64,000 nucleotides of DNA from Candidatus Pantoea formicae. Lineage in GTDB: Bacteria; Pseudomonadota; Gammaproteobacteria; Enterobacterales; Enterobacteriaceae. Below are positions 9,613-18,443 of the stretch, one piece after another; position 1 is the first letter of the stretch, and every line of letters begins with the position of its first letter. The notes under the pieces were generated by a model. That model made no database searches, had not been told where the DNA came from, and saw nothing but the letters and a program-made list of their open reading frames with translations. Position numbers and translations under genes: made by a program. The stretch spans positions 620,001-684,000 of the forward strand of contig NZ_VWXD01000001.1 of NCBI RefSeq assembly GCF_011752625.1, written 5' to 3'.

Positions 9613-10851
9613 ATGACGGACACGTTAATGAGCCGCCGCCAGCCTTCTGTCTGGTGGGGCGCAATGATTATTTGCGGCACTGTGGTGGGGGCGGGCATGT
9701 TCACACTGCCGGTGGTGATGGCTGGCGCATGGTTTGGCTGGGCACTGCTGTTGCTGCTGGTCAGTTGGGGGGCGATGCTGCTGTCAGGCTTATTGTTTAT
9801 GCGCACTAGCCTGCATTATCCAATGGGGGCGGGATACGACACGCTTACCAAAGATCTGCTGGGCCGTCGCTGGGCGGCACTTAACGGCCTAAGTATTTTG
9901 TTTGTGTTGGGGATTCTGACTTACGCTTATATTTCTGCGAGTGGACCGGTGTACCAACACTCGCTGAATGAGGCGGGAATACCGTTGTCCACTGCAGGGG
10001 CAAAAATCACGTTAACGGTCGGTGTTGCGGCGGTGGTTTGGCTAGGCACCCAAGGCGTCAGCCGTATTATGACTTTCTGCGTGCTGGCAAAGATCCTTCT
10101 GCTAATTCTGCTTTTCGGCGGCCTACTCACCCAGGTTAACTTACCGTCGCTGGTCAGCCCCGCACCGGCAGGTGAAAGCTATTGGCCGTATGTGCTTGGC
10201 GTGCTGCCTTTTTGTCTGGCCTCATTTGGTTATCATGGCAATATCACCGGCCTGGTGAGTTACTACAACGGAAATAAACCGCTAATTGCCCGCGCACTGT
10301 TTCTTGGAACCCTATTGTCACTGGCGCTGTATCTGTTTTGGATCATCTGCACCATGGGTAACATACCACGAGCCTCTTTTCCCGCCATCGTGCAACAAGG
10401 CGGAGACATCGCAGCCTTAATGGCCGCTTTACGCGACCATCTGCATGTCAGTGCCCTGGCGTTTATGATGTCTGTTTTTTCTCACTTCGCCGTCATCGCA
10501 TCCTTTCTGGGTGTCACCGCTGGGTTGTTCGATTTTATCTCCGACCGGTTAGGGTGGGGAAATTCACCCACAGCACGCTTTAAGACAGCATGTTTAACCT
10601 TCCTGCCACCGCTTATCGCGTCGCTCTTTTGGCCGCACGGTTTTGTTGCCGCTATCGGTTTTGCAGGATTGTTTGCAACCTTGTGGGCAGTGATAGTCCC
10701 GGCATTACTGGCGTGGAAGGCACAGCAGCGTTTTGCCACGATGCCGCGCTCGCTGTTACTGATTACACTTGTCATGCTCTTCGGTGTGCTCAATATTTCG
10801 GCATGGCTTCTGAGTTGGTTAGGTTGGTTACCGACCTTTGGCAGCGCTTAA
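9613..10851 (+). CDS. mtr: Tryptophan/aromatic amino acid permease, Mtr/TnaB/TyrP family
   Basis: A 412-residue inner-membrane proton-coupled importer of tryptophan or related aromatic amino acids. It shows about eleven hydrophobic segments and strong family signatures: IICGTVVGAGMFTLPVVMAGAWFGW at the N-terminus (matching Mtr IIGTIIGAGMFSLPVV), YDTLTKDLLG, LTYAYISASG, LPFCLASFGYHGN, and SFLGVTAGLFDF. Length equals E. coli Mtr (414). Which of Mtr, TnaB or TyrP it equals cannot be settled, but the SASFGYHGN-type segment favours Mtr/TnaB. Its last four bases overlap the stop of the convergent LysR gene. About 160 bases upstream sits the candidate structured RNA. Confidence 0.88.
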   Translation: MTDTLMSRRQPSVWWGAMIICGTVVGAGMFTLPVVMAGAWFGWALLLLLVSWGAMLLSGLLFMRTSLHYPMGAGYDTLTKDLLGRRWAALNGLSILFVLGILTYAYISASGPVYQHSLNEAGIPLSTAGAKITLTVGVAAVVWLGTQGVSRIMTFCVLAKILLLILLFGGLLTQVNLPSLVSPAPAGESYWPYVLGVLPFCLASFGYHGNITGLVSYYNGNKPLIARALFLGTLLSLALYLFWIICTMGNIPRASFPAIVQQGGDIAALMAALRDHLHVSALAFMMSVFSHFAVIASFLGVTAGLFDFISDRLGWGNSPTARFKTACLTFLPPLIASLFWPHGFVAAIGFAGLFATLWAVIVPALLAWKAQQRFATMPRSLLLITLVMLFGVLNISAWLLSWLGWLPTFGSA

Positions 10852-11726
10852 GTCATACCGGACAAGGTACTGTGTAAGATCTCACTAAATGCAGCACAGG
10901 TTTTTGACGTTTCGCTGCTGTCTTCGGGCCCTTGCAGCAGCATAAACTCTGCTAATGGCAGCGAGGGGAAGTTCAGCGATTCACCCCATTGATTTAACTC
11001 AGCGGGAATGGCTGATTGATTGAGGCATCCAACACCCAGTCCTGCAACCAATGCCGTTTGGAGCCCCCGTACACCTGAAGCAATATGACGAATCAGATAC
11101 GATCGCTGATGTTGCTTCAAGGTGTGGCAGGCGAGTTGGTGCAGAGAACAGCCTTCAGGAAGCAGTGCCAGCGGCAGGGGTTCATGTTGGGAAGTGGGAG
11201 TATTTCCAACCCACATCATGGGTTCACGCAGCAGGAGGGTTTCGCGTGCATTCGAAGCGGGTGGATGGATGCCGGGAATACGCATCACTATGGCGAGATC
11301 GATTTCACCTTGGTGCCAGGCGTTTTCAATGTCGCGGCTTTTCCCCATCATTGTTCGCAGCCTCAAGTGGGGGTAATCACGAGCAAAACGCCCCAGAATC
11401 GTGAGCATATCTGCGGGGCGGCAGTAATCAGTAATCCCTAACCGAACTTCCCCATTGAGTGTTACACCTTGTAAATCCCGCCATGCCAGATCCGCAAGTG
11501 CCAGCAAATGGCGGGCGTGTTGCAACAATTTTTCACCCGCTGCGGTAGGGGTGACACCATTTTTGCTACGCAACAGTAACGTCTGGTTGGCGCGCAGCTC
11601 CAACTTGCGTAGTTGCTCACTCAGTGCTGATTGCGACAGGCAGCGCAGTGGTGCGGCGGCGGTAAGGCTGCCAGCATCGACAGCGGTGACAAAACTGCGC
11701 AACTGTTCCATATCAAAGCTATTCAT
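10848..11726 (-). CDS. LysR-family transcriptional regulator
   Basis: A 292-residue regulator with the N-terminal winged helix (MEQLRSFVTAVDAGSLTAAA, then SQSALSEQLRKLE) and the C-terminal LysR substrate-binding fold. The ATG at 11726 is preferred over the one at 11735, which lies inside an inverted-repeat arm and lacks a ribosome site. It is divergent from a tautomerase gene, a typical LysR arrangement, and the shared gap holds a perfect ten-base inverted repeat. Predicted to control the tautomerase and itself; the effector is unknown. Its 3' end overlaps the permease stop. Confidence 0.88.
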   Translation of the reverse strand: MNSFDMEQLRSFVTAVDAGSLTAAAPLRCLSQSALSEQLRKLELRANQTLLLRSKNGVTPTAAGEKLLQHARHLLALADLAWRDLQGVTLNGEVRLGITDYCRPADMLTILGRFARDYPHLRLRTMMGKSRDIENAWHQGEIDLAIVMRIPGIHPPASNARETLLLREPMMWVGNTPTSQHEPLPLALLPEGCSLHQLACHTLKQHQRSYLIRHIASGVRGLQTALVAGLGVGCLNQSAIPAELNQWGESLNFPSLPLAEFMLLQGPEDSSETSKTCAAFSEILHSTLSGMT

Positions 11727-11729
11727 ATG

Positions 11730-11783
11730 ATCCATCGGTTTTTTGGTTGGATGTTATTATATATTCCCGTTTTACCGATGGAT
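11730..11783. promoter_or_regulatory. Ten-base inverted repeat in LysR/tautomerase divergent promoter
   Basis: ATCCATCGGT (11730-11739) and its exact complement ACCGATGGAT (11774-11783) flank 34 AT-rich bases that would carry promoters in both directions. The position between a LysR gene and its divergent neighbour suggests paired binding sites for the LysR protein. Confidence 0.5.
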
Positions 11784-11828
11784 TGCAATGCGCGATAGTG
11801 CTGTGGACCCCAACTAAGGAGAAATCAC

Positions 11829-12221
11829 ATGCCACATATTGTTTTGCAGTTATCGGGTGAACGAGACGCTGATTTGATGCAGAAATCCGTTCAAGTGATC
11901 CAAGACCTGACAGCCGAGGTATTGGGTAAAGAGCGTGGGGTGACCGCCACCACCGTGCAGTTTATCCCAGCAGACCAATGGTTTATTGCAGGAAAAGCGC
12001 TGTCAGAAACGGGAGGCAGTGCGTTCCATCTCGATATCAGTATTACGGATGAAACCAATACCAAAGCCCAGAAGGCTCGCTACCTAAGGGAGATTTATCA
12101 GGCGCTGGCCGCACTGCGCGGTGATCTGCATCAGGAGAGCTATGTGCATCTGATTGATGCGCGTGCAGCAGCCTATGGATACGGTGGCGTTACTCAAGAG
12201 TGGCGCCATCAGCATGCGTAA
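11829..12221 (+). CDS. Tautomerase-superfamily protein
   Basis: A 130-residue protein of the 4-oxalocrotonate tautomerase/MIF superfamily. After removal of Met, Pro-2 (MPHIVLQLSG) would be the catalytic base. The duplicated beta-alpha-beta layout is visible as two similar halves, with MQKSVQVIQDLTAEVLG as the first helix and YLREIYQALAAL as the second. The ribosome site AAGGAG lies eight bases before the ATG. It is divergent from the LysR gene and probably regulated by it. The substrate is unknown; many relatives in LysR-controlled units act on small aromatic or enone compounds. Confidence 0.8.
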   Translation: MPHIVLQLSGERDADLMQKSVQVIQDLTAEVLGKERGVTATTVQFIPADQWFIAGKALSETGGSAFHLDISITDETNTKAQKARYLREIYQALAALRGDLHQESYVHLIDARAAAYGYGGVTQEWRHQHA

Positions 12222-12334
12222 TGTTGATGAGTTACTGGTTATCGTTACAACATACATTTGGTTTTCAGTACTCAAAACAGTGCGAAATGTGACTATGGTG
12301 CGGCTAGAAGGCTATTCAGTCATTTGATGTTGAT

Positions 12335-12354
12335 GCCCGGCATGACTGCCGGGC
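12335..12354. terminator. Perfect hairpin between convergent tautomerase and isomerase genes
   Basis: GCCCGGCA (12335-12342) pairs exactly with TGCCGGGC (12347-12354) around TGAC. It sits just past the stop of the leftward isomerase gene and downstream of the tautomerase, so may serve both. No long U-tract follows on either side. Confidence 0.5.
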
Positions 12355-12362
12355 GCATGCGC

Positions 12363-13355
12363 TTAGACTTCAATACTTGTCAGCAATGCATTTTGAATAA
12401 TTTTCTGCGCTTTTAATGGATTCTGCTCGCGCTGGGCTTCTTGCAGGGCAGCGATGTCAAGTTTGTCCAGGGCGCGATAGATGTGCTTAAGGAAACGTAT
12501 GGAGAGGTTGGCCGCTTCGACATGGTCTTCCCTGAAGGGGAACTGGTCCAGTTGCCACACACCATCCCAGTTATTGATCTTGAGCACGTAGAAGAATTCG
12601 AAAATCTCGGTCATGTGAACGGTACCGACCACCAAATCATCATCCCAGCCGCGCAGGTTGTCGTTAACATCCATCCCGAACAGACGGCCACGATCAATAA
12701 TTAACTGGGCGGAATCAGCGGGAGACTCCCCGGCAAACAGGGCATGGCCGAAATCCAGTAGAACGCCAACGTTATCAAGGCCAATATCTTCGATTCCCAA
12801 CAAAGTACGGGCCGCTGAATCCCAGGTCATCTTCACACGCGGTTCACGTGGTTTGTACTCGATAGCGAATTTGACATCCGGGTTGGCACTGGCCAACTCA
12901 CGCATACCGTCGACCGCCATCTTCCACAGTTTTTTATGATCCACCTGGAACGGATAATCCCATCCATCCTGACCGGGCCAAACTTTCACGTAGTTAGCGC
13001 CCAGTTCACGCACCACTGTGGCGGCTTCATGCATCAATTCAAAGGCCTGCTGGCGTATGGCGGCATCGGGGTTGGTGAAGGCACCGCGTGAAAATTTGCG
13101 CAGATAGATTTCAGGTGTCACACCAATCGCTTTCAATCCTGCGTCTGCGAGAGCCTGTTTGACTTGCTCTACGGTCACGCCCTCAGTGAAAGGGTATGGC
13201 ACATCAACATAGGACAAGTCTTCAACACTACCGGCGAGTTTTATCTGGTCCAGCGTACTGAGCGCGGGGCCATAACCATCCACGGCATAACGGTCGATAT
13301 AATTGGCAAAATGCCACAATCCGGCACCAAATTTTGGGTAGGTGTAGCTACTCAT
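12363..13355 (-). CDS. Sugar isomerase/epimerase-like TIM-barrel protein
   Basis: A 330-residue protein of the xylose-isomerase-like / AP-endonuclease-2 TIM-barrel superfamily. The acidic metal ligands expected on barrel strands are visible in [12 protein letters not shown] (Glu), [14 protein letters not shown] (Asp, His), [15 protein letters not shown] and [12 protein letters not shown]. The superfamily interconverts keto and aldo sugars or epimerises them with Mn or Mg. The exact substrate is not recognisable. ATG at 13355 has AGGAG nine bases before it. It is monocistronic; the upstream region has a perfect AT-rich palindrome and a GCGC-centred LacI-type half-palindrome, suggesting sugar-responsive control. 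Confidence 0.75.
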   Translation of the reverse strand: MSSYTYPKFGAGLWHFANYIDRYAVDGYGPALSTLDQIKLAGSVEDLSYVDVPYPFTEGVTVEQVKQALADAGLKAIGVTPEIYLRKFSRGAFTNPDAAIRQQAFELMHEAATVVRELGANYVKVWPGQDGWDYPFQVDHKKLWKMAVDGMRELASANPDVKFAIEYKPREPRVKMTWDSAARTLLGIEDIGLDNVGVLLDFGHALFAGESPADSAQLIIDRGRLFGMDVNDNLRGWDDDLVVGTVHMTEIFEFFYVLKINNWDGVWQLDQFPFREDHVEAANLSIRFLKHIYRALDKLDIAALQEAQREQNPLKAQKIIQNALLTSIEV

Positions 13356-13404
13356 TAGACATTCTCCTCGGATCGGTAGAGTTTAGCGTTAGAATGAAAG
13401 TGAT

Positions 13405-13498
13405 TGAATATATATTCATATGTGGTTATATATTCCATTCTGCGCCTCGTTATCCTCTCTTCACCAGCAATAGATGGTGAAAATGGAAGCGCTATCAC
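13405..13498 (-). promoter_or_regulatory. Palindromes upstream of the isomerase-like gene
   Basis: TGAATATATATTCA (13405-13418) is a perfect 14-base palindrome 50 bases before the isomerase start. A second element, TGGAAGCGCTATCACA (about 13483-13498), resembles LacI-family operators with a central GCGC. No LacI-family gene is in the window. Confidence 0.35.
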
Positions 13499-13570
13499 AC
13501 TAATCCTTCGAGCAGCTCAACCCATCAAGCCGAGCAGAAACAGAAATCAGTTTTCAACGATAACGACTTA

Positions 13571-14479
13571 CTAATCGGTCGCAGCCCTCGCTTTCAGCCA
13601 ACTAATAAAAGCCTCAACCTTAGGCCAGCGTCTGTCCGCATGCGTACTGATGTAATAGTGTTGGGCGCACTGAAGCTCGGTGTTGGGGAAAGGCATGATG
13701 AGTTCACCTGAACGCAGTTTTTCTCCGATCAACCTTTTACGGCCGATTGCGACACCTGCGTGATGAACTGAGGCCGTTACGGCCAACTCTGCCTGGTCAA
13801 ACTCGGTTCCGCGCGCTGCTGAAATATCGATGGCGTAGTGCTGCGCCCACAGTTGCCACTCGCCGCCGCCTGAATTCATGCTCCAGGCTTTCCTGTCATG
13901 CAGCAAACGACAGGAAGAGAGGTTATGAGGTTGGTCGATGAGCTCAAAGCGTTGGGCATATTCTGGGCTACAGACAGGAACAATGGTTTCATCCATGAGA
14001 TGTTCCTGGTGAAAGCTTCCGGCAAGGGCATCATCAAAGCTAATGGATAAATCAACGCCCATCCGGTGAAGGTCAATCTCTTCATTCCCCGTCAGGATGA
14101 CGAGGTCAATTTGCGGATAAGCCTCAAGAAAAGATGCCACGCCAGGACTGAGCCAAGACTGAGCAAAAGAGGGCCGACAGTACACCGTTAATCGTCCCGA
14201 AAACCCCTGATTCTTAATGCTCTGCACTTCCTGATTGAGAAAGTTAAGCGAGGTATTCATTGCGGCAAAAATGCGCTCGCCCTCCAGCGTGAGTTCGACT
14301 TTCCGGTGGGAACGGTTGAACAAGCGAATATTTAACTCGTTCTCCAACTGACTAATGCGATGACTCACTGCACTGGGTGTCAGAGCAAGTTCTGCTGCTG
14401 CCACCGAGAAAGATGCGCAGCGGGCCGCGACTTCAAAGGTATAGAGCCGACTCAGTTGACCGCCATTTATTTCACGCAA
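13571..14479 (-). CDS. dsdC: D-serine deaminase activator, LysR family
   Basis: A 302-residue LysR regulator. The helix-turn-helix SFSVAAAELALTPSAVSHRISQLENEL and the effector-domain text closely resemble DsdC, the D-serine-responsive activator. It is divergent from dsdA, the arrangement found in E. coli. The start is a TTG at 14479 with GAGGA eight bases upstream. It should bind the 210-base gap to dsdA and activate it when D-serine is present. No dsdX permease accompanies the pair here. Confidence 0.9.
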   Translation of the reverse strand: MREINGGQLSRLYTFEVAARCASFSVAAAELALTPSAVSHRISQLENELNIRLFNRSHRKVELTLEGERIFAAMNTSLNFLNQEVQSIKNQGFSGRLTVYCRPSFAQSWLSPGVASFLEAYPQIDLVILTGNEEIDLHRMGVDLSISFDDALAGSFHQEHLMDETIVPVCSPEYAQRFELIDQPHNLSSCRLLHDRKAWSMNSGGGEWQLWAQHYAIDISAARGTEFDQAELAVTASVHHAGVAIGRKRLIGEKLRSGELIMPFPNTELQCAQHYYISTHADRRWPKVEAFISWLKARAATD

Positions 14480-14688
14480 ACCGTTGTCCTCATCATGGAT
14501 AGATAGGGGGGGGATTATAGGGCTATCTCACTGATGAATAGTGTTTATATATGATTATTTTTCCGCATGTTTATCACATCTCACTGACTTCTTTGTGTTA
14601 ACTGATTTCATGTGAAGATGAAAATCCATCGTTTGTCAGCCCATTGGAAGCTGTTGTTAAATATCCGCAAAGATCATGAGGGGAAATT
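14480..14688. promoter_or_regulatory. dsdC-dsdA divergent promoter region
   Basis: About 210 AT-rich bases separate the two divergent starts and must carry both promoters and the DsdC site. I could not pick out a convincing DsdC operator by eye. A GAGGGGAAATT ribosome site precedes dsdA. Confidence 0.6.
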
Positions 14689-16011
14689 ATGACGGAATCC
14701 ATTGACGCGAAACCTGCTTTGTCTATCGTGACGGAGTTGCAGTCCCTGCGGGAAATAGCCTGGTTTAATCCAAACCTAACATCAGCAGAAGAAGGGCTGA
14801 AACCTGTCGGTTTGACGCGAGCGGATGCAGAAGGCGCTGAAGCAAGGCTGCAACGCTTCGCGCCATTGCTGGTTAAAGCGTTCCCGGAAACGGCTAACAC
14901 CGGCGGTATTATTGAGTCCGATCTGGTTGCCGCACCGCTCATGCAAGCTGAGTTGGAGAAAACAGCCCCAATTTTAGGCCAACTCTGGATCAAGAAGGAC
15001 AGTCATCTGCCGATATCGGGCTCCATCAAAGCGCGGGGCGGCATTTATGAAGTGCTGTTCCATGCAGAAAAACTCGCTTTGGCAGCGGGACTTATCACTC
15101 CTTCAGTTGATTACAGTATTTTGCTGTCACCTGAGTGCCGTCAGTTTTTTAGCCAGCATAAAATTGCCGTGGGTTCTACGGGGAATCTGGGGCTTTCAAT
15201 CGGTATCATGAGCGCCAGGCTGGGTTTTCAGGTGACTGTTCATATGTCAGCGGATGCACGGCAGTGGAAGAAAGATAAACTCCGCTCGCAGGGTGTCATC
15301 GTGATGGAGTATGAGCAGGATTATGGTGTAGCTGTGGAGCAGGGGCGTAAAGGAGCAGAATCCGACCCAGCCTGTTTTTTCATCGATGATGAGAACTCCC
15401 GCACGCTGTTCCTCGGCTATTCGGTGGCAGGTTTGCGATTGCCTAAGCAGTTGCAGGATAAAGGCATCATTGTTGATGCTGACCACCCTCTGTTTGTTTA
15501 CCTGCCTTGCGGAGTAGGCGGTGGCCCCGGCGGGGTGGCTTTCGGGCTTAAGCTGGCGTTTGGCGACCACGTACACTGCTTTTTCGCCGAGCCTACGCAT
15601 TCACCCTGTATGCTGCTGGGTATGAGCACTGGATTGCATGATGGTATTGCTGTTCAGGATATCGGTATCGATAACAAGACGGCTGCGGACGGCCTGGCGG
15701 TAGGACGTGCCTCCGGATTTGTGGGGCGTGCAATGGAGCAGTTGATCGATGGCTGCTATACCCTTAGCGATCAATCAATGTACGACCTACTGGCCATGCT
15801 TGACCACAGCGAAGGGTTGCAGCTTGAACCCTCAGCGCTGGCGGGTATGCGTGGTCCACACATTACATCGGCAGAACATGCTTATTGGGTACAGCACGGG
15901 TTTTCCGCAGAAATCATGGCGAAATCTACCCATCTGGTTTGGGCGACCGGCGGAGGGATGGTTCCAGACAGTGAAATGCAGCGGTATCTGGCGCAGGGAA
16001 AGCTTCGCTAA
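14689..16011 (+). CDS. dsdA: D-serine ammonia-lyase (D-serine dehydratase)
   Basis: A 440-residue cytosolic PLP enzyme that deaminates D-serine to pyruvate and ammonia. Signatures: PLP-binding lysine in [15 protein letters not shown], cofactor loop [14 protein letters not shown], and the glycine-rich [17 protein letters not shown] phosphate loop. The length matches E. coli DsdA (442). The divergent dsdC is its expected activator. It ends close to a strong bidirectional terminator that separates it from the siderophore locus. Confidence 0.96.
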   Translation: MTESIDAKPALSIVTELQSLREIAWFNPNLTSAEEGLKPVGLTRADAEGAEARLQRFAPLLVKAFPETANTGGIIESDLVAAPLMQAELEKTAPILGQLWIKKDSHLPISGSIKARGGIYEVLFHAEKLALAAGLITPSVDYSILLSPECRQFFSQHKIAVGSTGNLGLSIGIMSARLGFQVTVHMSADARQWKKDKLRSQGVIVMEYEQDYGVAVEQGRKGAESDPACFFIDDENSRTLFLGYSVAGLRLPKQLQDKGIIVDADHPLFVYLPCGVGGGPGGVAFGLKLAFGDHVHCFFAEPTHSPCMLLGMSTGLHDGIAVQDIGIDNKTAADGLAVGRASGFVGRAMEQLIDGCYTLSDQSMYDLLAMLDHSEGLQLEPSALAGMRGPHITSAEHAYWVQHGFSAEIMAKSTHLVWATGGGMVPDSEMQRYLAQGKLR

Positions 16012-16022
16012 GTAAAAGTAAG

Positions 16023-16051
16023 AACGGCAATGCCGCTGAAGCATTGCCGTT
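16023..16051. terminator. Bidirectional intrinsic terminator, dsdA / siderophore operon
   Basis: AACGGCAATGC (16023-16033) and GCATTGCCGTT (16041-16051) form a perfect 11-base stem with a seven-base loop. On the plus strand it is followed by TTATC; on the minus strand T-rich sequence follows too. It sits between convergent dsdA and the last gene of the leftward biosynthetic operon. Confidence 0.75.
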
Positions 16052-16067
16052 TATCAAGCAGGGTTAA

Positions 16068-18443
16068 TTAGTTGATTTTTTCTACTTCAGGGCGAGATTT
16101 GAGGCTGCTCCCCTGCATTTCCGCCAGCCAGTTCTTGATGCGCGCCACAACAGCCATTTTGTGTTGATGCAGGAAAAAATGGTCGCCCTGTAGCAAATGA
16201 TACTCGCTTTTTTCATTTCCCCATTGCCGCCATGCTTCGAGCTTGTTGATCGGAACCTCTTTGTCACTTTCTCCGCCCAGAATCATCAACGGCAGTGTCC
16301 GGTGAGGTACACAGCCATCCAGCACGTACCGCTCAGTCAAACTGAAATCTGCACGCAGCACGGGCAGAAACAGCGACAACAGTTCGGGCTGCGCCATCAC
16401 GCTAGCTGGCGTGCCGCCTAGCGATCCCAGTTCTGCCATTAGTGCTTCGTCCGACATCTCATGACGCCATGGCAAAGATGTTGCCTGCTGTGGCGGACGT
16501 CGCGCAGAGACGATCACGCCATCAATCCACTCAGTAGGCAGTCGTTGCGCCAGGGCAAAAACGATCAACGCGCCCAGGCTGTGTCCCATCAATGTCACTG
16601 GGTGAGGCACCTGTGCAATCAACGCTGATAACTCATCCAATAGCTTGTCCAGTTGACCGATACAGCTTTCAGCAAAGCGCGTGCCATGTCCCGGCAATTC
16701 AATCGGACAAAACAGCAGCCCGGCCTGTCGTGCAGGTTCCAACCACTCGCGCCAACTGGCTGCGCTGCCACCCGCATGATGGAAACAAATGACGGAATGT
16801 GCTTTTTGAGGCAAAGCGAAAGGAAACCATTTTTGTTTTTCCGTCGGTTCTATCCACGGGCTGAGCGCGTTAACCAGCCGCAGCTCAAGGGCTACACGAT
16901 GTTGCCGCAGGAAAAAGTGGCCCCCTTGTACCGTCATCATGCTAACCGGTGCTGAAAAATGCTGGCGCCACGCGGCAATCTGTTCGGTGCTGACCAGTGC
17001 ATCATCCTCAGCCTGCACCAGCACGATCGGGATGGGCAGCGGTGGCAGATCAGTTGCCACATAATTTTCGGCCAGCGCACAATCCGCGCGCAGCGCTTTC
17101 CCCACGGTGCGCATCATCTCCTCGTCGCGCATGACTGCTTTTGGCGTTCCGCCCAAGCGTTCAACTTCAGCAGCAAAGCGCCTTTCGTCAAGTTGCGAAA
17201 GACGATGTGTGATGGGAATATGCGGCGCAGGGCAAGCCATCAAAAACAGCAGTCGCGGTGATTGCTGCCGCGTGGCGAACCAGCGCGCTAGTTCGTAGGC
17301 AACTTTACAGCCTAAGCTGCATCCCACCAGCGCCCAGGGGCGGTCGGCATAGGGCGCAATCTGTTCAGCCAAAGACGCCACTAACTCGTGCATGTCAGAA
17401 CAACCTGCTTCATCAATACGATTCTCACGGCCCGGCAATTGCAACGCGCAGAAACGCCAGTGGGAGGGCCAGTGTGCGTCACGTCCCCACTCGCGATAAA
17501 TCGACGCACCACCGCCTGCATAGGGCAGTGCAAAAACGTTAATTTCTGCGTCAGCACTGGGGGCCTGTAATGGGAAATAGTCTGCTGATGTTGCCTCAGA
17601 TCGCCCCTCAACGGCGGCAGCCAAACGGGCAGCACGTTGCATCAGACGCACCTCAAGCTCCTTGGGCAAGGTATTGACGGTGGTGGTGTGGAGCGGTTTG
17701 TGCAGGCGCAGAATGTAATACTCCACTCGACCACTTTCCATGGCGTTAAACACCGCTGAACCGGGCAGAGCAAAGTAGTCACGCAACTGCTGATCGCTGA
17801 GGCCATTGTGCTGTGTCGCGACGAGACGCTGGACCAAACGATCGCTGTTTTGTCGTCGTGCCGCCAGTACTTCACGGCTTATTGATCGCTGCACGCTCAT
17901 TTCAAAGCCCAGCGTGGTTAGGGCATGGAACACATCGTTCAGGCTTTCAGCCGTGAACAAGTCGGCATAAAGAAAATCGCCTCCCGGTTTCAACACTCGC
18001 CAGGTTTCGCGCCAGAAATGGGTAATCTGCTCGTAAGCACCGGAGGATTCAATATTCAGTACCACATCGACGCTGGCATCGGCCTGCGGGAGTTGGCAGG
18101 CATCTGCGACGCGAAAGCGCAGGCGCGGGTGAGGATGGCGCTGACGGCAAAACGCGATATTACCGGGACTGAGATCAATCCCGGTGATGCTGACCGGTGT
18201 GAACGTCTCCAGCAGCAATGCCGCGGCACCGCCACGCCCACAGCCAACATCCAGTACTTGCCGCCCATTAATCCGCGTATCGCCGACCAACTGCAGCACC
18301 AGTTGTCGCTGGCTCTCGCTCGCATTCAATGGGCTGGCCGCGAGATCCTGATAGCCCCAGTTGAGAAACAGCGCGTGTTCGGCTAAACCCGCCTGTTCCA
18401 ACACCGCGCCGAGTTCGCGGTATACGTCATCAGATTCAGTCAT
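16068..18443 (-). CDS. Methyltransferase-thioesterase-thioesterase fusion, siderophore cluster
   Basis: A 791-residue three-domain protein. Residues about 1-265 are a SAM methyltransferase (motif I VLDVGCGRGGAAA near 63-75; IESSGAYEQ; LKPGG). Two type II thioesterases follow: TE-a (about 310-540, nucleophile S376 in GCSLGCK, Asp in AEDDALV, His in GGHFFL) and TE-b (about 550-780, S622 in GHSLGA, His in GDHFFLHQH). Type II thioesterases edit misprimed carrier proteins; the methyltransferase may N- or O-methylate the product (N-methylation would match micacocidin, by inference). TE-a has Cys where the family usually has His before Ser. Start at 18443 overlaps the preceding stop by eight bases, with GGAGGAG in the upstream gene, so it is translationally coupled. 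It is the last gene of the leftward operon. Confidence 0.85.
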   Translation of the reverse strand: MTESDDVYRELGAVLEQAGLAEHALFLNWGYQDLAASPLNASESQRQLVLQLVGDTRINGRQVLDVGCGRGGAAALLLETFTPVSITGIDLSPGNIAFCRQRHPHPRLRFRVADACQLPQADASVDVVLNIESSGAYEQITHFWRETWRVLKPGGDFLYADLFTAESLNDVFHALTTLGFEMSVQRSISREVLAARRQNSDRLVQRLVATQHNGLSDQQLRDYFALPGSAVFNAMESGRVEYYILRLHKPLHTTTVNTLPKELEVRLMQRAARLAAAVEGRSEATSADYFPLQAPSADAEINVFALPYAGGGASIYREWGRDAHWPSHWRFCALQLPGRENRIDEAGCSDMHELVASLAEQIAPYADRPWALVGCSLGCKVAYELARWFATRQQSPRLLFLMACPAPHIPITHRLSQLDERRFAAEVERLGGTPKAVMRDEEMMRTVGKALRADCALAENYVATDLPPLPIPIVLVQAEDDALVSTEQIAAWRQHFSAPVSMMTVQGGHFFLRQHRVALELRLVNALSPWIEPTEKQKWFPFALPQKAHSVICFHHAGGSAASWREWLEPARQAGLLFCPIELPGHGTRFAESCIGQLDKLLDELSALIAQVPHPVTLMGHSLGALIVFALAQRLPTEWIDGVIVSARRPPQQATSLPWRHEMSDEALMAELGSLGGTPASVMAQPELLSLFLPVLRADFSLTERYVLDGCVPHRTLPLMILGGESDKEVPINKLEAWRQWGNEKSEYHLLQGDHFFLHQHKMAVVARIKNWLAEMQGSSLKSRPEVEKIN

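Noticed and set aside
12441..12704. Open frame antisense to the isomerase-like gene
   Set aside because: A shadow of a well-supported gene; no start signal and no family features.
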